Part shown: positions 17,651 through 23,401 of the stretch, one piece after another
Layout: each line of letters opens with the position of its first letter
How positions within the stretch are numbered: the first letter of the stretch is position 1
Assembly (NCBI GenBank): GCA_023397475.1
Contig: JAEWUD010000056.1
Coordinates: 17,539-81,538 of the forward strand
DNA from: Bacillota bacterium
GTDB lineage: Bacteria; Bacillota; Clostridia; Saccharofermentanales; Saccharofermentanaceae
Reading direction: 5' to 3'
Length of the DNA: 64,000 nt
Notes under the pieces: model-generated
Database searches by the model: none
Told to the model about the DNA's origin: nothing
Seen by the model: the letters and a program-made list of their open reading frames with translations, nothing else
Position numbers and translations under genes: made by a program

Positions 17651-17679
17651 ATTATATATTCAGAATCATTTCTTTTCAA
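17651..17679 (-). promoter_or_regulatory. Promoter of the marR-crtN-crtM operon
   Basis: On the minus strand, TTGAAA (complement of 17674-17679), a 17-base spacer and TATAAT (complement of 17651-17656). It predicts a leader of about 75 bases before the marR start at 17568. Confidence 0.65.
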
Positions 17680-17747
17680 TGCGAGAAGCTGGCGTGTAGT
17701 TGGATTTACGCGCGAAAAGTTTGTTGGTGGCAATTATGATCGAAGAA

Positions 17748-17779
17748 TAAAAAAGCACCGCAATCATACGACGCGGTGC
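17748..17779 (-). terminator. Terminator of hsp20
   Basis: On the minus strand, GCACCGC (complement of 17773-17779) pairs with GCGGTGC (complement of 17755-17761) and is followed by TTTTTTATT. It is about 90 bases after the hsp20 stop and upstream of the crt promoter, separating the two transcripts. Confidence 0.8.
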
Positions 17780-17864
17780 AACATCTTGGAAGAATATCGG
17801 AAGACATTATTCAAAATCGATCATCAAATCGTAATGAAGTAGGACTTCACCGGAAAGAACGAGC

Positions 17865-18317
17865 TTAATCAATTTCTATTCTGCGACGATTTGTTTCGTT
17901 TTCTGCTTTTGGAACGTTGATAGTCAGAACACCATTATCCAGCTTTGCCTTGATATCATCCATCTTGGCCCCGGCCAGGTGGAGACGCCTGCTCATACAA
18001 CCTTCACGTCTTTCTCTATGAATGTAATTCTTGCCATCCTTGTTAATGTCTTCGGTTCTTTGTACGGAGATGCAAAGGTTCTCGTCATCCATGTTGAGTT
18101 CAATTTCCTCTTTACGGATTCCGGGTAGCTCCGCTTCAATGAGAAACTCGCTGTCATTTTCCTGAATATCGATTTTGAAAGTATCGTTCAGGAGATTTCT
18201 GCCGGGTAACCAGCTGTCATGGAAGAAGTCGTCCAACATGTTGTAAAAGTCGTCGAATCCTTCGTTCTTACGTGCCATACTGTTATTTCTTCGATTAAAT
18301 GGAACCAATCCTGCCAT
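17865..18317 (-). CDS. hsp20: Small heat shock protein (Hsp20/alpha-crystallin)
   Basis: A 150-residue ATP-independent holdase chaperone. The N-terminal arm (MAGLVPFNRRNN...FDDFYNMLDDFF) precedes the alpha-crystallin domain from about residue 45 (FKIDIQENDSEFLIEAELPGIRKEEIEL is its first half) to 140 (AKLDNGVLTINVPKAE, with the family G-V-L-x-I-x-x-P motif). The tail ends RRIEID, an I-x-I oligomer-docking motif. ATG 18317 follows AAGGAG; an in-frame start at 18356 overlaps the CIRCE operator and is rejected. A CIRCE element and a promoter lie directly upstream, so HrcA control is expected. Confidence 0.92.
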   Translation of the reverse strand: MAGLVPFNRRNNSMARKNEGFDDFYNMLDDFFHDSWLPGRNLLNDTFKIDIQENDSEFLIEAELPGIRKEEIELNMDDENLCISVQRTEDINKDGKNYIHRERREGCMSRRLHLAGAKMDDIKAKLDNGVLTINVPKAENETNRRRIEID

Positions 18318-18349
18318 GTGTATCACTCCTTTCTGTCTCATGCCAGGCA

Positions 18350-18376
18350 TTAGCACTGTGATAACTCGAGTGCTAA
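18350..18376 (-). promoter_or_regulatory. CIRCE operator (HrcA-binding site) of hsp20
   Basis: TTAGCACTG (18350-18358), a 9-base spacer and GAGTGCTAA (18368-18376). It matches the CIRCE consensus TTAGCACTC-N9-GAGTGCTAA at 17 of 18 positions. It sits just downstream of the promoter, where HrcA would block transcription. Confidence 0.93.
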
Positions 18377-18380
18377 TTAC

Positions 18381-18408
18381 ATTGTATAAAATAGAAAATA
18401 ACAGTCAA
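18381..18408 (-). promoter_or_regulatory. Promoter of hsp20
   Basis: On the minus strand, TTGACT (complement of 18403-18408), a 16-base spacer and TACAAT (complement of 18381-18386). The CIRCE operator starts five bases downstream of the -10 box. Confidence 0.65.
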
Positions 18409-18451
18409 GAGCGTTCATAAAAAATTTACATATTCGAAAAAAACAGGAAAA

Positions 18452-18524
18452 AATCACCCGAAGCAATCTCTTAACCGTGAACGCAGATCGCGATCATTGA
18501 GAAGAATAGTGCTAACGGGTGATT
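18452..18524 (-). terminator. Possible terminator of the cupin gene
   Basis: A 9-bp inverted repeat (AATCACCCG 18452-18460 with CGGGTGATT 18516-18524) has a 55-base intervening segment containing GATCGCGATC. On the minus strand it is followed by TTTTTCC. The long loop makes it only a moderate candidate. Confidence 0.4.
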
Positions 18525-18544
18525 CATACCCTGGTTTTGAAATT

Positions 18545-18859
18545 TTAGACTTGCGGTGCCGGTGACTTCACAATAATTAATTCGAGTGTGTCATCGTGCA
18601 GATTGCGTACATTCATCTTCGTTTGCACGGGTATCTTCAGCAAAGTACCTCGTTCATACTCGTGAAGCTCCTGATCATTCAACGTGATGGAAAGGCGTCC
18701 GCGAACAACCGTCATATAGACATTGGAATTTGAAAAATGCTCCGGCAAGCCTTCTTCTTTGTTAAAGACCATGTGAATATACTGGATATTCTCGTCGAGT
18801 AGAATCCTCTCGACAGCTTTGTTGTTATCGGTTGAGAAGTGGAATACTTGTTCAATCAT
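18545..18859 (-). CDS. Small cupin-domain protein
   Basis: A 104-residue single cupin barrel. The sequence EGLPEHFSNSNVYMTVVRGRLSITLND corresponds to cupin motif 1 (a His and Glu/Asn region followed by the G-x-L strand), and RGTLLKIPVQTKMNVRNLHDDTLELIIVK corresponds to motif 2, though some usual metal-binding His residues are replaced. It may therefore bind a ligand rather than catalyse. The start follows GGGAGG. It lies downstream of the ferredoxin-tailed permease in the same orientation, about 110 bases away, so it may respond to the same regulator. Confidence 0.75.
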   Translation of the reverse strand: MIEQVFHFSTDNNKAVERILLDENIQYIHMVFNKEEGLPEHFSNSNVYMTVVRGRLSITLNDQELHEYERGTLLKIPVQTKMNVRNLHDDTLELIIVKSPAPQV

Positions 18860-18970
18860 GGTGTAACCTCCCATATAATTCGTGGCAATGAAGTACTATT
18901 GGTTTTCTATACATTCAGTATATCATTTGAATCGATTCTCATTTGTTGGAAATACAACGAGGCGATAAGT

Positions 18971-19756
18971 TTATAATACTTCTATTGATTGATCAGGTTT
19001 CTCGTTTTTTTGTACTCTGTTTGAGGAAATCTCCGGAAGATGTATCGCATGAACCGGACATCTATCGGACGACTGTTGCAGTAATTTGACCTCATCGGGT
19101 CCTTTGGGCTGTCGTTTCATAATTGCCTTGTGATCTATGATCTCAATCATACCCAATGTTCCCTCCATGCAAATTCCGCAGCCGATACAGGCGTTGCGAT
19201 CAATGCGTAGCGCTGGCTGCTCTTGATTGGAAGGAAGATCTGAAGGACGGATGATTTTTCCCATGAGAAATGCCATCAGAAAGATGGAGATTACCGTGAG
19301 TATCCATCGCAGGATCATGAAATTCACACCGAGAAACTTCGCCTCGTTTGCGAGCATCGGAATCTTGATCACTGCCCAGGCACTTAGTATGACCACGACA
19401 TTCGCAACACTCGCACCTTTCTGATGTAGCATTTTCGTCAGCGGGAAGGCCGCGTATACCGGCCCTGCCGAGATGCTTCCAAGGAGTAGTGCGAGAGCGT
19501 AACCGCGAATTCCGGACTTCCCGCCTAAGCCTTTGACGATTATTTCCTTGGGGACGAGAGCTTCAATGACAATGGTAAGGAGGAAAATAATCGGTAAGAC
19601 CTGAAGCATTTCAACCAGATAGTAGAGACTACCCGAGAAGGCTTCCCGGGCTTTATCCGGTGCCACAAGAAAAAGTATCAGATAGACGAGAATGACGATG
19701 AGAAGAAGTTTGTGTTTTTTCAGAAAGGACATGATGTTACCTTTATTCTCGCTCAT
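18971..19756 (-). CDS. Permease (DUF318/PF03773 type) half with C-terminal ferredoxin domain
   Basis: A 261-residue protein. After a cytoplasmic start (KHK), hydrophobic helices run from residue 16 to about 170, with the family segment GSISAGPVYAAFPLTKMLHQKGAS. Residues ~185-245 form a 4Fe-4S ferredoxin-like domain: CIGCGICMEG followed by RCPVHAIH. The split of the permease into two small genes is typical of this family in Firmicutes. Related permeases have been linked to metal or thiol transport, but no substrate is established. Its ATG overlaps the stop of the partner gene (ATGA at 19753-19756), so both halves are made together. Confidence 0.75.
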   Translation of the reverse strand: MSENKGNIMSFLKKHKLLLIVILVYLILFLVAPDKAREAFSGSLYYLVEMLQVLPIIFLLTIVIEALVPKEIIVKGLGGKSGIRGYALALLLGSISAGPVYAAFPLTKMLHQKGASVANVVVILSAWAVIKIPMLANEAKFLGVNFMILRWILTVISIFLMAFLMGKIIRPSDLPSNQEQPALRIDRNACIGCGICMEGTLGMIEIIDHKAIMKRQPKGPDEVKLLQQSSDRCPVHAIHLPEISSNRVQKNEKPDQSIEVL

Positions 19757-20235
19757 AGAATCACCCCCATGGCTAATGCGATAACAATCGCGAAAAAGAG
19801 ACTTGATAGATTCCTCACCAAAGCGAAACGTGTCCCGAACTCTTTCTTTTCGAGAGGGAAGGTCACGATGCCCACCATAGTCAAAGTTGTGAGGAAGGCA
19901 ACTGCCGGGACGATACTCGCTCCGGCATCGACAAGAGAACCGATCAAGGGGAAGGCGACGAAGGCAGGGATCAATGTGATGCTTCCGGCAAGAGCAGCCA
20001 ACAGGGTCGAGAGTAAGGTGTTCGAAGATCCGAGGAACTCGCGGATCAATTCAGGTGGAAGGAATGCCAGAATCAGACCGATAAGAAAGATGATTGCGAT
20101 AATCTCTGACAGCATGCTGCCCATCATTTTGCGCGATTTCTTCACGGCTGACAGTGTCTTTTTTCGATCCTTCACGAAAGAAACGATCGCCAGCACCACG
20201 GCTATGACTAGAAAAACGAGTGTGAAAATATCCAT
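19753..20235 (-). CDS. Permease (DUF318-type), first half
   Basis: A 160-residue membrane protein. One N-terminal helix (MDIFTLVFLVIAVVLAIVSF) is followed by a basic loop (KDRKKTLSAVKKSRKMM) and about four more helices. It includes the conserved LAGSITLIPAFVAFPLIGSLVDAGAS, which parallels the 'GPVYAAFPL...GAS' block of the neighbouring half, so the pair looks like an inverted-repeat permease split in two. The start at 20235 follows GAGGGGGGA. It is divergent from a Crp/Fnr regulator across a perfect palindrome. Confidence 0.72.
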   Translation of the reverse strand: MDIFTLVFLVIAVVLAIVSFVKDRKKTLSAVKKSRKMMGSMLSEIIAIIFLIGLILAFLPPELIREFLGSSNTLLSTLLAALAGSITLIPAFVAFPLIGSLVDAGASIVPAVAFLTTLTMVGIVTFPLEKKEFGTRFALVRNLSSLFFAIVIALAMGVIL

Positions 20236-20291
20236 GTTGATCCCCCTCATTTGTGTTTTTCTTCCATAGTAGTGGTAGGATAGGTTCAAAG

Positions 20292-20311
20292 AGTGTTACC
20301 AATGTAACACT
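20292..20311. promoter_or_regulatory. Perfect palindromic operator between permease operon and Crp/Fnr gene
   Basis: AGTGTTAC (20292-20299), CAAT and GTAACACT (20304-20311) form a perfect 8-bp inverted repeat. The size and symmetry fit a Crp/Fnr-family dimer site. It lies 25 bases before the regulator start and about 57 bases before the permease start, so it probably serves both. Confidence 0.7.
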
Positions 20312-20335
20312 TGCCTTGGATCCTCGAGGTTTTTT

Positions 20336-21019
20336 ATGACACGAAATGGACAATTTCCTCCGGATGTCACCTTCCTACAGTCTTTCGATGAGAACCATAT
20401 CCACAAGTATTTTGTGGATGGTAGTTTTTCCGTGCGAAGATTCGGTCGGGGAGAGGTCGTGCATTTTGTCGGAGAGACATGCGAGAGCCTTGAACTTATT
20501 CTCGGCGGCGTCATCGTCATCGAGCGAACCGATGAGTTGGGCGGCATATCTACCGTCGCAGTTTTTCGAGCGGATGACCTTCTCGGCGGGAACCTCTTAT
20601 TCTCGACTACCGCACGATATCCGATGACGGTTACATCCCGGACGGAATCAGAGGTCCTCGTGATCCGTAAAGACCGGCTTCTGCGAATGTTCGAGGAGAA
20701 CCTGGATTTTCTATGTCAATATCTGCGATACGTTTCGGATCATGTCATGATTCTCGGAGACCGGATCCGTTATGTTGAGAACACCACCATCCGCAATCAA
20801 GTTCTTCGTTTTCTTGCAAAGGAAGCGCAATCGCAAGGAGGAAGCATTATTACGCTCCCGTCTTCGAAGAAAGAACTTGCACAACGTTTCGGCATACAGC
20901 GAACCAGCTTATCCCGTGAATTGGCAAGAATGCGTGATGACGGACTGATTAATATCCACGGGAAGCAAATCGAACTGACGCCTGCCGGCGAGAAGATGGC
21001 CGAAGGTATGGCTGAATAA
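20336..21019 (+). CDS. Crp/Fnr-family transcriptional regulator
   Basis: A 227-residue regulator. Residues ~15-130 form a cyclic-nucleotide-binding-like beta-barrel (FGRGEVVHFVGE...LELILGG...FRADDLLGGNLLFS). A dimer helix follows, and the C-terminal helix-turn-helix reads SKKELAQRFGIQRTSLSRELARMRDDGLI. The N-terminal Cys cluster of true Fnr is missing, so no Fe-S sensor is apparent; the effector may be haem, a nucleotide or something else. It is divergent from the ferredoxin-permease pair with a palindrome between them, so it very likely controls that operon. GAGGT precedes the ATG. Confidence 0.85.
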   Translation: MTRNGQFPPDVTFLQSFDENHIHKYFVDGSFSVRRFGRGEVVHFVGETCESLELILGGVIVIERTDELGGISTVAVFRADDLLGGNLLFSTTARYPMTVTSRTESEVLVIRKDRLLRMFEENLDFLCQYLRYVSDHVMILGDRIRYVENTTIRNQVLRFLAKEAQSQGGSIITLPSSKKELAQRFGIQRTSLSRELARMRDDGLINIHGKQIELTPAGEKMAEGMAE

Positions 21020-21538
21020 TTCAAACATGACGGGTTTAAGGGGGGAACATATGCAGAGGGCAAGCGACAAGCAGAGGCCGCCGTGTGCCGGGAATTCCAG
21101 GAGACGCGTGCGGTTTGGGTACGCTTTCCCTATGTCATCGGTGAAGATGACTATACGGGCCGACTGCGTTTCTATATCGAGCATGTGATGCGTCACCAGT
21201 CGATTGCTTGTGCGAATCCCGGCACATCGGGTAGCTTCATTGACTCCGGAGAGGCTGGGAACTTTCTGGCGTTTCTCGCGAAGAAGTCCTATGTAGGTCC
21301 CGTCAATGCGGCATGTAAAGGTGTTCTATCCATCGATGGGATTTGTTCCTTTGTTACGAAAAGAACCGGTATCGAACCGGTCTTCTCTGCCGAAGGCGAG
21401 GCGTCTCCTTACGACATCCCGGTCGAGTATTGTCTCGATACGGGTGTCGCGAAATCTCTCGGATATGCTTTCCAACCCATTGAAACAAAGCTTCATGATA
21501 TTATCGATTATATGATTGACTCGGGAGAAGATGTGTAA
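21020..21538 (+). pseudogene. N-terminally truncated NAD-dependent epimerase/dehydratase (SDR) remnant
   Basis: The frame is open directly after the Crp/Fnr stop and begins in the middle of an extended SDR enzyme. Y-A-E-G-K-R-Q-A-E matches the catalytic YxxxK region, then VWVRFPYVIGEDDYTGRL and a C-terminal substrate-binding domain to a stop at 21538. The Rossmann GxxGxxG half is absent, and the join falls exactly behind the regulator gene, so a deletion removed the first half of the gene. A GTG at 21083 could initiate a 151-residue fragment, but it would lack the cofactor-binding fold. Probably not functional as an SDR. Confidence 0.65.
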
Positions 21539-21585
21539 AAAGAGCTGCCACTTCCGACTTGTTACCAAGTCGAATGAGACAGCCC
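21537..21585 (-). terminator. Terminator of the PNPOx-like gene
   Basis: The core CGACTTG (21555-21561) pairs with CAAGTCG (21566-21572), extended by the GCTG/CAGC arms with a few mismatches. On the minus strand it is followed by TTTTTAC. It lies between convergent genes. Confidence 0.5.
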
Positions 21586-21641
21586 AGATTTATATAAATA
21601 TATCGCCTGACGAGTATCAAAAACCGTTCAATCGAGCATTC

Positions 21642-22073
21642 TCAGACGGTATATGTGCCGAAATGTCCCTCGATCCAGATCGTCGCAAGCTTCGGATGGA
21701 AGGCGATGACGCAATAGTTCGGGTCATCGACCCCTGTGAAATGATCGTACATCCAATCCAGGAAAACGTCCTTCTTGATTTGGGGGTCCGTTACGAACTC
21801 GACCTCTCCAACAAGCGTCACGCTGTCTCTCTCGTCATGAAAACATGCGCTTGCCTTCGTATTCTCTCGGAAATGCGCGGTCTTCACGCCCTTGGTACCG
21901 GTCGAGACAATAATCGTCCCGATATCTTCCGGCTTGAGACAGGACAATACACAGACGCGGGGATAGCCTTCCGGATCGATCGAAGCCAGAGACACAACAC
22001 CGGCCTTCTTCAGTAAGAGATTCGATTTGTCGCGCCACTCCTTGGATAATTCTTCATAAGTGCCAGTCTCCAT
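21642..22073 (-). CDS. Pyridoxamine 5'-phosphate oxidase-like flavin-binding protein
   Basis: A 143-residue split-barrel protein. VVSLASIDPEGYPRVCVLSCLKPED is the first strand pair, then IIVSTGTKGVKTAHFRENTKASACFHDERDSVTLVGEVEFV is the FMN-binding core of this family. The C-terminus KLATIWIEGHFGTYTV is typical of general-stress-protein-26-like members. Such proteins bind FMN or F420 and reduce small molecules or act as flavin reservoirs; the substrate is unknown. The ATG at 22073 is two bases from the end of the DUF3795 gene upstream, so these two genes form an operon. Confidence 0.8.
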   Translation of the reverse strand: METGTYEELSKEWRDKSNLLLKKAGVVSLASIDPEGYPRVCVLSCLKPEDIGTIIVSTGTKGVKTAHFRENTKASACFHDERDSVTLVGEVEFVTDPQIKKDVFLDWMYDHFTGVDDPNYCVIAFHPKLATIWIEGHFGTYTV

Positions 22074-22074
22074 G

Positions 22075-22335
22075 CTATTTCCCTTCCTTCCAGCAAACGC
22101 ACTGCGCAATTCTCTTCCCGTCGTCCCCATGTTCCTTCTCATACGCATAACCCGTCAGTACATCACATGGGAAGGAGGAACACTCCCCGCAATGCGAGAG
22201 ACCCTTGCCCTCACAGCAAGTCTTCACCAGGCACTCACCCCAGAAAGGCTTAGCCATCGTGACACAGCCGACACAACCGGTTGATTCGCGGTAGGTACAC
22301 GCAGAACACAAAACTCCACACCTTGACTCTATCAT
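22075..22335 (-). CDS. DUF3795 Cys-rich protein
   Basis: An 86-residue protein starting MIESRCGVLCSACTYRES, with many further Cys residues (GCVGC, CLVKTCC, HCGECSSFPC, CVCW). This pattern matches DUF3795, a small Cys-rich family with probable metal-binding sites and unknown function. The start at 22335 follows GGAGGT. It is immediately upstream of the PNPOx-like gene, a common pairing suggesting a redox role. Confidence 0.75.
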   Translation of the reverse strand: MIESRCGVLCSACTYRESTGCVGCVTMAKPFWGECLVKTCCEGKGLSHCGECSSFPCDVLTGYAYEKEHGDDGKRIAQCVCWKEGK

Positions 22336-22378
22336 AGACACCTCCGATATACTTGATAGATTCATTGTAGTGGGTCGA

Positions 22379-23302
22379 TTACGACAACTGTCTGTCGTGG
22401 TTATTCCTCGCGATCAGAGAATTTGCCTCATCGACAACCCGGTGACGTATCTCGTCGGGCGCAACGATCTCGACATGTGAGCCGAAGCTTAAAAGCCAGG
22501 ACACGAGATGGTCGGTGAATGCGAAGCGGAACCTGAACTGAAATCGTCCGTCTGTGGTCTGCTCCAGCATTGAAGGATCATACTCCTCAATCAATCGATA
22601 ACGAACACATGGATCGAATACCGCAACCAGATCAATGTCTCCGATAAAGCATTCATCCCAGTCCTGGGGCAGATGATCTTCCGCACGTGGCGTGTATAGG
22701 CAGTCCGTCACGTTCAATGACCAGAGCCGCTGTAACTTAAACAATCGATAATCCCCGCGTAAACGGCAAAAAGCAAAGAGATACCAGTTCCCCTAACGAA
22801 ACAAGAGGCGACAAGGCTCAACAATGCGCTCTGTATCGCCGCTCTCGGCGCTATAGGTGAAGGAAACGCATTGGTGGTTCGCGATTGCCTTCCTTATCTC
22901 ACGGATCTTCTCGATCAGCGTTCCCGCGTGTCTGTCACCCAAATCAATCTCGAAGGCTGTCGGAAACGATTTGTCCACACCCTGTTCGGAGAGCTTCTCC
23001 ATCAATCTCTCAGTATAGGACTCCGTAAGGATCGAATCCGTGCCACGCAAAGCCGACAGAAGTGTCTCAATCTCGTCCACGGTAAACACGGATCGCTCGA
23101 TCGAGTATCCATCCATAATCTCCACACCGCCGGAAGGTCCCTGAAGTGTCGTCAAAGGAATGCCCGCGACCGCGATCGAATCAAGATCCCGTTGGATGGT
23201 GCGCACGGAGACGTCAAAGCGTTCCGCGAGATATCCCGTGGTCACGCGCTTGTGACGCAGGAGAATTGTAAGAATTCCGATCTGGCGATCCAGCTTACTC
23301 AT
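22379..23302 (-). pseudogene. WYL-domain transcriptional regulator interrupted by an in-frame TAG
   Basis: The frame from ATG 23302 gives a DeoR-like winged helix (MSKLDRQIGILTILL...TTGYLAERFDVSVRTIQRDLDSI), then the WYL domain. At 22793-22795 a TAG codon stops it after EPCRLLFR. The same frame continues without any shift as GNWYLFAFCRLRGDYRLFKLQRL and runs to the stop at 22379. The continuation contains the W-Y-L signature and the conserved R-F/D-R core, so one base change has split an otherwise intact ~307-residue gene. The truncated product would keep the DNA-binding half. A real nonsense mutation, a sequencing error and suppression are all possible. Neighbours do not reveal its target. 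Confidence 0.85.
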
Positions 23303-23312
23303 CTTATAACCC

Positions 23313-23367
23313 CCAAAAAGAAGAGTGCCACACGAAAGAACGTATGTTCGTTTCAGTGTAGCACTCT
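23313..23367 (-). terminator. Terminator of the GH5 cellulase gene
   Basis: A 12-bp stem with one wobble/mismatch (23322-23333 AGAGTGCCACAC with 23356-23367 GTGTAGCACTCT) encloses a nested GAAC/GTTC hairpin. On the minus strand it is followed by TCTTTTT. It ends directly before the ribosome binding site of the WYL gene, so an operator role for that gene is also possible. Confidence 0.7.
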
Positions 23368-23401
23368 GTTTTCGATCAATCAATAGGGTAGATCCGGGTG
23401 C

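Noticed and set aside
22793..22795. TAG recoding as the explanation for the in-frame TAG codons here and at 5354-5356
   Set aside because: TAG serves as an ordinary stop in intact genes of this window: catalase (4919-4921), nagA (32919-32921), the second Crp/Fnr gene (33717-33719) and the CapA-like gene (49635-49637). Local nonsense mutations are the simpler explanation.
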